A stretch of 64,000 bases of DNA from Ruminococcaceae bacterium OttesenSCG-928-A16 (GCA_030267215.1 JAJDJP010000002.1:80023-144022), one strand, 5' to 3'; shown: positions 51,501 to 60,211, numbered from the stretch's first letter. Translations and numbers: made by a program. The notes: generated by a model not told the origin, from the sequence alone.

Positions 51501-53519
51501 TTACGCATTTTCCATCTTGTTTACCAACCACTCGCCATTATTGTAAATTAGCTGCACTTTTTGGGTATTGCTTCCATCCTGCGCCGCGCCTTCGCCTTGG
51601 CGGGGTTTGTATTTGTACTTAAAAGTAGCATTAAAGGTTATGGTTGCCACGCCGTTTGCCTCGGTTGCTTTAATGGTAGAGGCCGTGCAGGTGGCACTTA
51701 CATACTCAAAGGTGTTTTCTTTGTTGCCGGGGCGGGCCATACGCTCGGTTACAATGGTTTTCATGGCGGTGGTGCTGCGGCGCAAAGGGTCCAGCTTTTG
51801 CTGGTTAATGGCCGCCAGGTACGAGGTGTAGAAGTCTCCCAGCAGGGTGTTAATTTCGGTTTCGGTTAGGGTGGAGGTTGCCGGCGTGGTAGATTGCGGC
51901 GTGCTGGCCGGCGGCTCGGAGGCCGCGGGCTCCTGCGGGGGTGTGGGGGTATCCCCTTCGCCCGCTTGGCTGCCTGCCGGGGGCTGGGCGTCCCACTGCA
52001 CATTGGTAAAAATATCCATCTGCATGGCGGCAGTGGCGCTGCCGTCGGCCGCTACCAGCTGCACCATGTAACGGCCGGGCATTACGTTGCCGTAAGCCTG
52101 CCCTTCCCCACTGGGGGTTCCCTGGTAATCCATATTGTCTAGCCGCAATAGGGTACCTGCGACCGCTTTTGGCACCGTAACGGTTACCCCGGTAAGCGCA
52201 ACTTCATAATCGGTAAAAACAAACAAATTCTTTTTGGTTACCAGCCTTACTGCGGGGAACTCTTCCCCAATTTTTTTAGGGGCGGCCAGTTGCTCGGTAA
52301 ACTGGGCTTGCAGGCGCTGCATTTGGTCTGGCTCTGCCAGGCCGGTGCACAAGGCCAGCCAGTTTGCGTCTGCCGGGTTGGTAATATTATTTAGCTTGGT
52401 TATTTTTTTAAGGGTTTCAATATCTTTGGCCTGCAAGGCGGTGGTAAAGGCGGTAACCGTTTTGTCGGCATCGCCAGTAAGGGCACGCACGCCAAAAAAG
52501 CCACCAATGGCAAGGGCCAACACCAGGGCGCCCAATACAATCCATTTTACAAAGCCTTTTTTGGGGGCTGGTTCTTCTTTATAGGTATTTTGCTCGTGCG
52601 CGTATACACGGGGTTGCGGGCGGGTACGCTGCGGGCGTGGTTGTTGCTGCGCCTGTGGCGGGGCCTGGCGGCGTTGCTGCCCGGCGGCATTGCCTGCGGG
52701 CGGGTACTGCCCAGCCGGTGCAATGGTGGTTTGCTCTAATACCTGGGGCTGCTTTTGCTGCTGCATACGGTACAGCTCTTGCAAATCTTGGTTTTGGGGG
52801 GCGGCAGGCTGTTGCTGGGCGGGTGGTGCTACAGGCACGGGCACCACAGGTATATCCTGCTGCTCGTTAATTTGCTGCTCTATGCTGGCCACGCGGCTGG
52901 CCACACGGGTGGCAGGCGGGGTTGTTTGTTTGGGTGGGGCAGCTGCTGGCTGCACTGGCAAAATGCTATCCTGCTGTGGGGTGGGGCTTAGCTGCTGGCG
53001 CTCGGGTTGTTTGGGCGCAGCGGCCGGCTGCTCGGCTACAACAGGGGGCTGGGGGGTCGCATCAACAATTACAGCCCCGGCCATATCCTGCCCGCTTTTT
53101 TGTGGCGGGGTAACGGCTTGGGGTTGCTGTTTGGCAAACAGGTTTGTTTCTTCCGGCGGTGGTGCTACCGGGGGCAGGTTTTCGTTTTCTTCGCGCTGCG
53201 AAGCAATGCGGGCACCCGCTGCCTTGGAAATAATAAAAATATCCTCTTCCATTTTTTCGGGTTCTGCTGGTTCCTCTTGCTTTGCCGAAGAAACCGCCGT
53301 AAACTGGGCGGCTTCCCGCACGGGGGCGGCCGGTTGCACCGAAGAAACGGCTTTTTCTACCGGGGCGGCCACGTTTTCTACCATGGGTGCCACCTTTTCT
53401 ACCGGGGGGGCCGGGGCCTCTTTGGCTGGTGCTGGTTTTGAAAATTGGTACCCACAGTTAGAGCAAAAAAGTGCCGACGGGTTATCGTTTTTGGCACCAC
53501 AATTGGGGCAAAAATTCAT
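51501..53519 (-). CDS. Zinc-ribbon, Pro/Gln-rich single-pass membrane protein (TcaA/YvbJ-like architecture)
   Basis: A 672-residue protein. It begins with a zinc ribbon, CPNCG at residue 4 and CSNCG at 19. A 300-residue Pro/Gln/Ala-rich segment follows, then a transmembrane helix (about 330-352, WIVLGALVLALAIGGFFGV) and an extracellular part with an ALTGDADKTVTAF start, a Pro/Thr linker (about 545-580) and a final NTF2-like domain (about 585-672). This order resembles TcaA/YvbJ-type envelope proteins, some linked to glycopeptide tolerance. The role is inferred from architecture only. ATG follows TAGGAGGTTTCCCCC. Confidence 0.78.
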   Translation of the reverse strand: MNFCPNCGAKNDNPSALFCSNCGYQFSKPAPAKEAPAPPVEKVAPMVENVAAPVEKAVSSVQPAAPVREAAQFTAVSSAKQEEPAEPEKMEEDIFIISKAAGARIASQREENENLPPVAPPPEETNLFAKQQPQAVTPPQKSGQDMAGAVIVDATPQPPVVAEQPAAAPKQPERQQLSPTPQQDSILPVQPAAAPPKQTTPPATRVASRVASIEQQINEQQDIPVVPVPVAPPAQQQPAAPQNQDLQELYRMQQQKQPQVLEQTTIAPAGQYPPAGNAAGQQRRQAPPQAQQQPRPQRTRPQPRVYAHEQNTYKEEPAPKKGFVKWIVLGALVLALAIGGFFGVRALTGDADKTVTAFTTALQAKDIETLKKITKLNNITNPADANWLALCTGLAEPDQMQRLQAQFTEQLAAPKKIGEEFPAVRLVTKKNLFVFTDYEVALTGVTVTVPKAVAGTLLRLDNMDYQGTPSGEGQAYGNVMPGRYMVQLVAADGSATAAMQMDIFTNVQWDAQPPAGSQAGEGDTPTPPQEPAASEPPASTPQSTTPATSTLTETEINTLLGDFYTSYLAAINQQKLDPLRRSTTAMKTIVTERMARPGNKENTFEYVSATCTASTIKATEANGVATITFNATFKYKYKPRQGEGAAQDGSNTQKVQLIYNNGEWLVNKMENA

Positions 53520-53625
53520 GGGGGAAACCTCCTAAACAATGGTTTGGGTATAGAATGCCATCGCCGTTATTTTTACAAAATAAGTGCTTTTAAAGCAAAG
53601 ATATAAACATAAAGAAACTGTTACC

Positions 53626-53654
53626 ATTATAAGTGTTTTGGCGTTGTAGGTCAA
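53626..53654 (-). promoter_or_regulatory. Sigma-A promoter of the zinc-ribbon gene
   Basis: Minus strand TTGACC, 17 bases, TATAAT. The start near 53619 gives a leader of about 100 bases. Confidence 0.75.
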
Positions 53655-53773
53655 TCTTGCAGATTCTTCTTATTGTCCGTTTTATTGTACATTTGAAATG
53701 CAATAATAATGGTACAAGCTAACGGCAAGCCGGTAACCCCCCGCATTACACCGGCAAACGAAAGGAGAACACC

Positions 53774-53896
53774 ATGAATTATATTTTAAAATATGTGCAG
53801 GAGCACGTGGAAGTGTACGACCAAAACGGAGAATTTGTTTTTTCGGCAGATAACCAACAAGAAGCACTGGCCGAGCTAAATAGTTTGGCGGCTTAA
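53774..53896 (+). CDS. 40-residue small protein
   Basis: ATG 53774 to TAA 53894-53896, with a strong AAAGGAGAACACC. The protein starts MNYILKYVQEHVEVYDQ, continues GEFVFSADNQQEALAEL and ends NSLAA. It is acidic, with no membrane helix, and would form a strand-strand-helix unit. The strong ribosome site and sensible composition support a real gene. I do not recognise its function. Promoter signals upstream are poor. Confidence 0.7.
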   Translation: MNYILKYVQEHVEVYDQNGEFVFSADNQQEALAELNSLAA

Positions 53897-54062
53897 ATAA
53901 GGCTCACTTATAATAAAACACAAGCTGCGCCCTTTGCTTGCGGGGGGTGCAGCTTATCTGGGCAGTTTTTGGGCTATTTTTGCGCCCCTGTGTTACAATG
54001 ATACTATCACTATTACCTATTTGCCCAAAAGTATTACCAAAAAAACAGAAGGGGGCCATTGT

Positions 54063-55070
54063 GTGGCAAAAAGTGCAAACCAAAAAATTAAATTGTTGGT
54101 GCTGCTGCAAATTTTAGAGCAACAAACCGACCAAGACCACCCCTTTACCGTGCAACAAATAATAAAAGCCCTTGCCCAAAAAGGCATTGCCGCCGAGCGC
54201 AAAACCATATACGACGACATGGAAGCACTGCAGCAATTTGGTGCCGACGTGGTGGTGCTGCGTGGCAAAAGCAACCAGTATTATTTGGGCGAGCGCCGGT
54301 TTCAATTGCCCGAACTAAAGCTGCTGGTAGATGCCGCACTTTCGGCAAAGTTTATCACTGCAAAAAAAAGCGGAGAGCTTATTCGGAAAATAAGCGGGTT
54401 TTCTTCGGTGTATCAGGCCCAGCTTTTGCAGCGGCAGGTGCACGTGCAGGGCCGGGTTAAAACCATGAACGAAGGCATTTATTATACCGTAGACACGCTG
54501 CAAACCGCCATGGCACAAGGGCGGCAAATACAGTTTAAATATTACCAGTGGGCGGTAGACAAAACCGCCCCGGGCCAATTTACCCAAAACTGGCGGCAGG
54601 GTGGCACCCCCTACCTGGTTAGCCCCTGGGCCCTTGTGTGGGACGATGAAAACTACTACCTGATTGCCTACGATGCCCCGGCTGGCATATTAAAGCATTA
54701 TAGGGTAGACAAAATGGAGAGCATTGAAACGCTGGACAGCGCGCGCGAGGGCAAAGATGTGTTTGACGCGCTGGACATGGGCGAATACACTAAGCGCACT
54801 TTTGGCATGTTTGGCGGCGAAGAAACCGAGGTAGAGCTTTGTTTTGCCAACCGCCTAATTGGTGTGGTGATAGACCGTTTTGGCAAAGACACCCGCATTT
54901 TTGATGTAACCAAAGACACCTTTACCGTGCGTGTGCAAGCCGTGCCCAGCCCCCAGTTTACGGCTTGGGTGCTTGGCTTTGGTGCCGAGGCCGAGGTACT
55001 TGCGCCCCCCGAAATACGCCAGAATATTGCCGATACCCTTGCCCAGGTTTTGCCGCTGTACCAAAAATAG
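54063..55070 (+). CDS. WYL-domain transcriptional regulator
   Basis: A 335-residue protein. Residues 1-80 are a winged helix (IKLLVLLQILEQQTDQDHPF, RKTIYDDMEALQQFGADVV). The WYL domain follows at about 135-210, with WALVWDDENYYLIAYD, in which the WYL triad reads YYL, and HYRVDKMESIE. The C-terminal WCX part runs to the end. Such regulators bind nucleotides or nucleic acid and often control stress genes. Start GTG 54063 with GAAGGGGGCC upstream; the frame back to 53934 lacks a ribosome site. Single gene. Confidence 0.87.
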   Translation: MAKSANQKIKLLVLLQILEQQTDQDHPFTVQQIIKALAQKGIAAERKTIYDDMEALQQFGADVVVLRGKSNQYYLGERRFQLPELKLLVDAALSAKFITAKKSGELIRKISGFSSVYQAQLLQRQVHVQGRVKTMNEGIYYTVDTLQTAMAQGRQIQFKYYQWAVDKTAPGQFTQNWRQGGTPYLVSPWALVWDDENYYLIAYDAPAGILKHYRVDKMESIETLDSAREGKDVFDALDMGEYTKRTFGMFGGEETEVELCFANRLIGVVIDRFGKDTRIFDVTKDTFTVRVQAVPSPQFTAWVLGFGAEAEVLAPPEIRQNIADTLAQVLPLYQK

Positions 55071-55196
55071 GCCCTTAGCCATTTTTATATATAAGCGCCG
55101 GGGTGCATTGCGTTTATTGTAAACTTACCCGCATACAAGCAAATTAAAATAATTTTGCAGCGCTATTTGTTTTAAAGCGGGGCACAACACACAATC

Positions 55197-55230
55197 AATC
55201 CCCCACTAAAAGCGGGGGATTTGCTTTTTG
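55197..55230 (+). terminator. Intrinsic terminator in the 55071-55392 gap
   Basis: AATCCCCC-ACTAAAAGC-GGGGGATT followed by TGCTTTTT. It lies 127 bases after the WYL gene and probably ends its transcript. Nothing else is recognised before the promoter at 55317. Confidence 0.8.
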
Positions 55231-55316
55231 GGCTGCATAAAAAGTTGTTCCCTTTGCATCAAACATTTTTGAGCTTGCCCAAAATGCCAGGCAACCACTT
55301 TTTCTAAAGCCAAAAA

Positions 55317-55345
55317 TTGACCTACCCTATTTTAGGGCATATAAT
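55317..55345 (+). promoter_or_regulatory. Promoter of the GyrI-like gene with embedded dyad
   Basis: TTGACC, 17 bases, TATAAT. The spacer contains CCCTA-TTT-TAGGG (55325-55337), a near-perfect dyad placed between the two boxes where a repressor or MerR-type activator could bind. Confidence 0.75.
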
Positions 55346-55392
55346 ATTAAGCAAACGTTAAAAATATATGCGCTTTGGGTGGAGGATATACC

Positions 55393-55890
55393 ATGGAATA
55401 TAAAATTGAAAAATGGCCCGCCTTTAAAGTGGCCGGTTTTAAGCACCGCATGCAAACAAAGCAGGCTTTTAATGTGGTGCCTGGTATTTGGGAGGCCGCC
55501 TGGAAAGATGGAAAAATAAACCAGCTAATGCAGCTTTTACAAAGTACCAATTACCGCCCCGCCGGTTTTTTGGGCATTGCCATTACGGGCCAACAAGGCC
55601 AAGCCAATAGCATGGATTATTTGCTTGGTGCTACCACCTATGTAGATGTTGAAAATGGCAAGCACCTGCCCGCCCCGGGCGGCATGGACGAAATTGAGAT
55701 AAAAGCTGCCACATGGGTTGTTGTGCAGGCCAACGGCAAACTGCCTGGTGCCGTGCAAAACGTATACCCACAATTTTATTCTGAATGGTTGCCTGCTTCT
55801 GGGTATCAATTAGAAGACCTGCCCGTAATTGAGTGCTATATGCAGGAAAACCGGCAGGAAGTTTGGTTTGCCGTTACAGAAAAGGCGTAA
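55393..55890 (+). CDS. GyrI-like small-molecule-binding protein
   Basis: A 165-residue single-domain protein of the GyrI/SbmC-like effector-binding fold: MEYKIEKWPAFKVAGFKHRM, GIWEAAWKDGKINQL, TYVDVENGKHLPAPGGMDEIEI, AATWVVVQANG and LPVIECYMQ (segments shown) in the order of the AraC C-terminal binding domain. No DNA-binding domain is present. It could sequester a toxic ligand or hydrolyse a small molecule, as some homologues do. ATG 55393 follows GGAGGATATACC. Promoter and dyad lie just upstream. Confidence 0.82.
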   Translation: MEYKIEKWPAFKVAGFKHRMQTKQAFNVVPGIWEAAWKDGKINQLMQLLQSTNYRPAGFLGIAITGQQGQANSMDYLLGATTYVDVENGKHLPAPGGMDEIEIKAATWVVVQANGKLPGAVQNVYPQFYSEWLPASGYQLEDLPVIECYMQENRQEVWFAVTEKA

Positions 55891-55970
55891 CAACAATGCA
55901 GCTGTTACGCCTTGTTACACACTTGTTTTACCATTGCCGCTATATAACTTTTATATAAAAGGAAGTGCCT

Positions 55971-56777
55971 ATGCCACAGCAACCCTACCGGCGCCCCGCC
56001 CCAGCGGGCCGCCGCCCACCGCCCCGCAAAAAAAGGCGTAAAAAGGCCAAATGGCCGGTATATTTAATCATTGTGCTGGTGCTATTTTTGGTAGCACTGC
56101 TAGTTAGCCGGCTGGCTGCCCCTAATGTGGAAGAAGCTCCTTCTTCGGCGGTGCCTTCGCTGCCGGTTAGCAGTGTGCCAGCTGCCAGCAGCACGCCGCC
56201 CCTTGGCCTTTACGATGAAGCCGGCACCCCCATGCTGCTAAACGCCACCCACCCCCTGCCCGAAGGGTATGACCCCGAGCTTGCAAACGTGGGCTATGGC
56301 AATGGCCGCGAGCAAACAATGGAAGTGCGCGCGGCCGCCGCTTTTAACGCTATGAAGGAAGCCGCACAGGCAGATGGCATTACCTTGACGCCTTTTTCTT
56401 GTTACCGCAGCCACCAACACCAGGTTAGCAATTATAACGCCAGCATAGAGCGTTATGTTGAGCAGGGGTATAGCCGGCAAAAAGCCACCGAGCTTACCCA
56501 GCAGTACTACGCCGTGCCCGGCACCAGCGAGCACGAGGCCGGCTTTGCCGTAGACATTGACAGCATTGAAGAAAGCTTTGAAAACACCCCAGCTTTTGCC
56601 TGGCTGCAGCAAAACTGCACCGAATACGGGTTTATTTTGCGCTATGCCAAAACCACCGAGGCCATTACCGGCATTGCGTACGAGCCATGGCATTACCGCT
56701 ATGTGGGCGCCAACCATGCCAAGGCCATAACCACCGCTGGCATTACGCTAGAGGAGTATGTGGAAGGCAAAGGTTAG
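55971..56777 (+). CDS. VanY-type D-alanyl-D-alanine carboxypeptidase, copy 2
   Basis: A 268-residue paralogue of the protein at 50583-51476. Basic, Pro-rich N-terminus, one transmembrane helix (about 25-45), a Ser/Pro linker, then CYRSHQHQ (SGYRS in the other copy), GTSEHEAGFAVDID and EPWHYRYVG. The zinc ligands are intact. Outside residues about 180-250 the two copies have clearly diverged, but within that stretch they are nearly identical. ATG 55971 has AAAAGGAAGTGCCT. It probably works at the membrane outer face. Confidence 0.9.
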   Translation: MPQQPYRRPAPAGRRPPPRKKRRKKAKWPVYLIIVLVLFLVALLVSRLAAPNVEEAPSSAVPSLPVSSVPAASSTPPLGLYDEAGTPMLLNATHPLPEGYDPELANVGYGNGREQTMEVRAAAAFNAMKEAAQADGITLTPFSCYRSHQHQVSNYNASIERYVEQGYSRQKATELTQQYYAVPGTSEHEAGFAVDIDSIEESFENTPAFAWLQQNCTEYGFILRYAKTTEAITGIAYEPWHYRYVGANHAKAITTAGITLEEYVEGKG

Positions 56778-56794
56778 AGTTGTTTTGTCTCCTG

Positions 56795-57373
56795 CTATTG
56801 AATTTCAATAGTTGATACAATTTGTTTGAAAATTTCTATGGGAATTTCTGGTTCATCTGAAAAAAATAGCCATAACACCAATCCGCTTTCTTCGTTATAA
56901 AATTGGGTTGGAAGATAATAGCTTGGGCCTGATACAAAAACTGTAAAATCTTTATAGGTAAAAAATGTTAGCGGCTCTAAACTTGTAGAATATACATACC
57001 GAAACGATTGCCCAACCTCTGGCACATCATACTCTGTATCGCTAATCCTTTCAAAAGATCCACCTGCGGGTGTGTAACTAAACCCCGCTGCCGCCCCTTC
57101 CCTTCCTTCAAAATATCGATAGTATTCACTATCTAGGTTGCAGCAAATAGAATAAGAACTATCTGTTTCATCTATATACAAAAAAGGTGGAAGTTTAAAA
57201 GTAAAATTGATGCCTTCCACGCTATGTTGGTATTGTTGCCAAGTCTCGTCTGGCAATGGGTCCTCTACTTTGCCAATAACAACTTGTGGCAAACTCTGAG
57301 AAGTATCTTTGGGTTGGCTTGCGCAAGAGGACAAAAGAAAAACGCAGCAAAAAATGCAAAATATTTTTTTCAT
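56795..57373 (-). CDS. Lipoprotein of unknown function
   Basis: A 192-residue protein. Signal peptide MKKIFCIFCCVFLLSSCAS with lipobox LSSC at Cys17. The mature domain has alternating aromatic and acidic stretches (FTFKLPPFLYIDETD, FFTYKDFTVFVSGPSYYLP), no repeat and no known motif. Codon use is more AT-rich than in its neighbours. ATG 57373 follows GGAGGTTTTAT. It ends 18 bases from the end of the convergent VanY gene without an obvious terminator between them. Confidence 0.75.
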   Translation of the reverse strand: MKKIFCIFCCVFLLSSCASQPKDTSQSLPQVVIGKVEDPLPDETWQQYQHSVEGINFTFKLPPFLYIDETDSSYSICCNLDSEYYRYFEGREGAAAGFSYTPAGGSFERISDTEYDVPEVGQSFRYVYSTSLEPLTFFTYKDFTVFVSGPSYYLPTQFYNEESGLVLWLFFSDEPEIPIEIFKQIVSTIEIQ

Positions 57374-57430
57374 ATAAAACCTCCGCAATTGTTATTCCAC
57401 AATAATTATATCATACTATCATAAAAGTAA

Positions 57431-57475
57431 AACAAAACGGCGCTACTTCAAATTGAAGCAGCGCCGTTTTGTTGA
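57431..57475 (-). terminator. Bidirectional terminator after purB
   Basis: AACAAAACGGCGCT and CTTCAA pair with TTGAAG and AGCGCCGTTTTGTT, with AT-rich flanks on both sides. On the minus strand it lies 24 bases after the purB stop. Confidence 0.9.
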
Positions 57476-57498
57476 GTATAAGCAAAATACAATTAATG

Positions 57499-58932
57499 TC
57501 ACACCTTTAGCTCGGCCTTTTCGCCCAGCGCATCCTTGTTGGCAGCCAGCACCGGGTTTATCACATCCCGCAAAAATTCATCCACCTGTTGGGGGGCGCG
57601 GCCCACAAAATCGGCCGGGTTTAGGGTGGCGTTCAGTTCGGCTTCGCTTAGGGCAAAGGCAGGGTCTGCTGCAATGCGTGCTAGCAGGTCGTTGGGCAGG
57701 CCTTCCTCTTTTACCACCCTGGCCGCCGCAATCGAGTGCTCACGCAGGCGCTCGTGCAGCTCCTGCCGGTCGGCCCCTTTTTTCACGGCCCGCATCATAA
57801 TATTTTCGGTTGCCATAAAGGGCAGTTCGCCCATTACACGGGCGGCCACCACCTTGGGGTATACCACAAGGCCATCGCACACATTCAGCAAAATGTTTAA
57901 AATGGCATCGGCGGCCAAAAAGCCCTCGGCCATGGCAATGCGCTTGTTGGCGCTGTCGTCCAGCGTGCGCTCGAACCATTGCACGCTGGCGGTAAGCGCC
58001 GGGTTTTGGCAATCCACCATCAGGTAGCGGGCTAGGGCACAAATGCGCTCGCTGCGCATGGGGTTGCGTTTGTACGGCATGGCCGAAGAACCAATTTGGT
58101 TCTTTTCAAACGGTTCTTCCATCTCTTTAAAATTTTGCAGCAAGCGCATGTCGTTGGCAAACTTGCTGGCACTTTGCGCAAGGCCGCTTAGGGCGCTTAG
58201 CACAAAATAATCTACCTTACGGCTGTAGGTTTGCCCCGAAACCGGCACAATTTGCTCAATACCTACCTCGGCTGCAATGCGTTGCTCTACCCGGCGTATT
58301 TTTTCATCATTGCCGGCAAAAAGCTCTACAAAGCTGGCCTGGGTGCCGGTGGTGCCTTTGCTGCCAAGCAATGCAAGGCCATTCAGGCGGTGCTCCACCT
58401 CGCAAAAATCCATGTAAAATTCGTTTAGCCACAGGGTGGCACGCTTGCCAACGGTGGTTAGCTGGGCCGGTTGCAGGTGGGTATATGCAAGGGCGGGCAG
58501 GTTTTTGTATTGGTTGGCAAAACCGGCCAGCAAATTCATTACACCCAGTAGCTTGCGGCGCACCACGGCCAGCGCCTCTTTCATCACCAAAATATCGGTG
58601 TTATCGCCCACATAGCAGCTGGTGGCACCAAGGTGGATAATGCCCTTGGCACTGGGGCACTGCACGCCATAGGCGTACACATGCGCCATTACATCGTGCC
58701 GCACCTCTTTTTCGCGGGCAATTGCTACCTCGTAGTTAATGTCATCTTTATGGGCTTCCAGCTCGGCAATCTGGGCATCGGTAATATCCAGCCCTTCGGC
58801 CTGCTCGGCCTTGGCAAGGGCTATCCATAACCGCCGCCAGGTACGAAATTTATTGTCCTCGGAAAAAATATACTGCATTTCGTCGCTGGCGTAGCGGGTT
58901 TCAAACGGGGAAATATATTTATCGTGTGCCAT
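57499..58932 (-). CDS. purB: Adenylosuccinate lyase
   Basis: A 477-residue enzyme acting twice in purine synthesis, cleaving SAICAR and adenylosuccinate with release of fumarate. The superfamily signature GSSAMPYKRNPM is present; TSCYVGDNTD, AYTHLQPAQLTTVGKR and GTTGTQASF precede it. The N-terminal RYASDEMQYIFSEDNKFRTWR is typical of the longer PurB subgroup. ATG follows AAGGAGAAACC. purL lies further upstream on the same strand, with a DUF2971 gene between them. Confidence 0.96.
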   Translation of the reverse strand: MAHDKYISPFETRYASDEMQYIFSEDNKFRTWRRLWIALAKAEQAEGLDITDAQIAELEAHKDDINYEVAIAREKEVRHDVMAHVYAYGVQCPSAKGIIHLGATSCYVGDNTDILVMKEALAVVRRKLLGVMNLLAGFANQYKNLPALAYTHLQPAQLTTVGKRATLWLNEFYMDFCEVEHRLNGLALLGSKGTTGTQASFVELFAGNDEKIRRVEQRIAAEVGIEQIVPVSGQTYSRKVDYFVLSALSGLAQSASKFANDMRLLQNFKEMEEPFEKNQIGSSAMPYKRNPMRSERICALARYLMVDCQNPALTASVQWFERTLDDSANKRIAMAEGFLAADAILNILLNVCDGLVVYPKVVAARVMGELPFMATENIMMRAVKKGADRQELHERLREHSIAAARVVKEEGLPNDLLARIAADPAFALSEAELNATLNPADFVGRAPQQVDEFLRDVINPVLAANKDALGEKAELKV

Positions 58933-58970
58933 GGTTTCTCCTTAAAAGTTTACTGGTAAACATCGTTTAC

Positions 58971-59975
58971 TTAGCGGTACGATATTTTGGAAAGCACAAT
59001 ATCCTTTGCCGCAATTAAGTGGTTGTTGGCCCGCATAAACAGGCTAATATCCTGCGGGCAGGCTTTGCATTTAGGGCCTAAAATCACCTCTTGAATCATA
59101 TCGGTTGCATCTTTATTTTTTTGCGCTGGGGCAAACTTCCAATCGGTGTAAAAAACAAAGTTGCGGCCCCGCACTATGCTACCGCAGCCAGCGGCATCTT
59201 GCGCAAGCCCTGCTGTAGCACCGGGTAATTCTCTGGTTTTCTCTATTAAACTAAGAATACGCCACTCCTCTTCTTCAGCAAAACCCTTGCTTTTATACAA
59301 AGGAGATTGCAAAAAGGCCGCAACCACCCCGCCTAAAATATCGGCGCCATACATCCTTTTTTCCTCTTGCCGGTAGCCGTCTTCATCTTCCAAGCTGGCA
59401 ACCAAATTTTTAGCAAGTTCTTTAAGCCAACCAGTGTAGCGGGCCGTCGTTCCCTCTGCCCTATAATCTCCCATTTCAATGTACATTACATCGCCATGGC
59501 TTGGCCATCTAAGCGGATACGCAAGCTTTTCTTCCACCATGAATGCCTGCTGTTTTTGCTCGCTTAATTCTTCTAGCTGGCGTTTGCTAAACCCAAGGCA
59601 CACACCTGCGCCATTATCGGCATAGCCCCGCCATTGGCTTAGCAAATCCTCTTTTTTAGAAAAGCAACACCCCAAATAATTGTACCATGTGCTTTTTCCA
59701 AAAAAATCCTCCAGGGTGGCTTCCAGCAACTTAGCAAAAGCAAGGGTTGGCAGCTTTTCCAAAAGCTCCGCTGATGCAGTCGCCTCAAATTGCTGGGTAA
59801 AGGCATGCTGGATGAAATCTTTAATCCAAATAATCTCTTTGCGGTCGTTGCTTTTGTCAATTTCTGAAAGGCGGACGGTGTGGTTGGTTACAATCGAATA
59901 AAAGGTTTCCAAACTGCAATAGTGGTATACCAGTTCCTCTGGTTTTTCCGCTTTTGAAGATTTTGTTGCCACCAC
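58971..59975 (-). CDS. DUF2971 family protein
   Basis: A 334-residue cytoplasmic protein. Family features: YHYCSLETFYSIVTNHTVRLSEIDKSNDR (YHYCSLETF, LSEIDKSND), CCFSKKEDLLSQWRGYADNGAGVCLGF (LSQWRGYAD) and a K-x-xEEEWRI block. The family is uncharacterised and is often found in variable genome regions. The start is one of two adjacent GTG codons (59975 or 59972) with AAAAGGGTGG upstream. It lies between purB and purL on the same strand without obvious functional relation to purines, so it may be an inserted accessory gene. Confidence 0.8.
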   Translation of the reverse strand: MVATKSSKAEKPEELVYHYCSLETFYSIVTNHTVRLSEIDKSNDRKEIIWIKDFIQHAFTQQFEATASAELLEKLPTLAFAKLLEATLEDFFGKSTWYNYLGCCFSKKEDLLSQWRGYADNGAGVCLGFSKRQLEELSEQKQQAFMVEEKLAYPLRWPSHGDVMYIEMGDYRAEGTTARYTGWLKELAKNLVASLEDEDGYRQEEKRMYGADILGGVVAAFLQSPLYKSKGFAEEEEWRILSLIEKTRELPGATAGLAQDAAGCGSIVRGRNFVFYTDWKFAPAQKNKDATDMIQEVILGPKCKACPQDISLFMRANNHLIAAKDIVLSKISYR

Positions 59976-60211
59976 AACACCACCCTTTTATAAAGTTATC
60001 TAAAATAAATCATCAACCAAATTCTTTTGGTTTCCAACCAACCTTCCATACCTTAACTAAATGCAACCATATTTTATGCAACTAGCCAATGGAAATTTCG
60101 CAGCGTAATCTCTATCGACAGAGGGAAGAACCGGGAAATTAAATACTGCGCTTAAAAAAACCAAAAGCAAATGAACATCTCGGTCCTATCTCGCATTGTT
60201 GGTGCAATCTT
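59976..60211. other. Spacer between DUF2971 gene and purL with repeat fragment
   Basis: No gene seen. The interval contains the second copy of the dispersed repeat at 60076-60137. It includes CTAGCCA at 60081-60087, a possible degenerate heptad. No clear terminator for purL was found. Confidence 0.5.
60076..60137 (-). repeat. Dispersed repeat, copy 2
   Basis: The complement matches 31851-31916: identical TCCCGGTTCTTCCCTCTG, then GCTGCGAAATT, CCATTGGCT and AGTTGC with scattered differences. Only this 62-base part of the larger rfb element is present here. Confidence 0.7.

Noticed and set aside
52690..53535. 281-residue plus-strand frame rich in Gly, Cys and Ser
   Set aside because: Shadow of the Pro/Gln/Ala-rich segment of the zinc-ribbon gene; no ribosome site and implausible composition.
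58961..58974. CATCGTTTACTTAG shared with the left end of the MITE-like element at 23661
   Set aside because: Only 14 bases match and no inverted partner is found nearby; chance or a tiny remnant cannot be separated.
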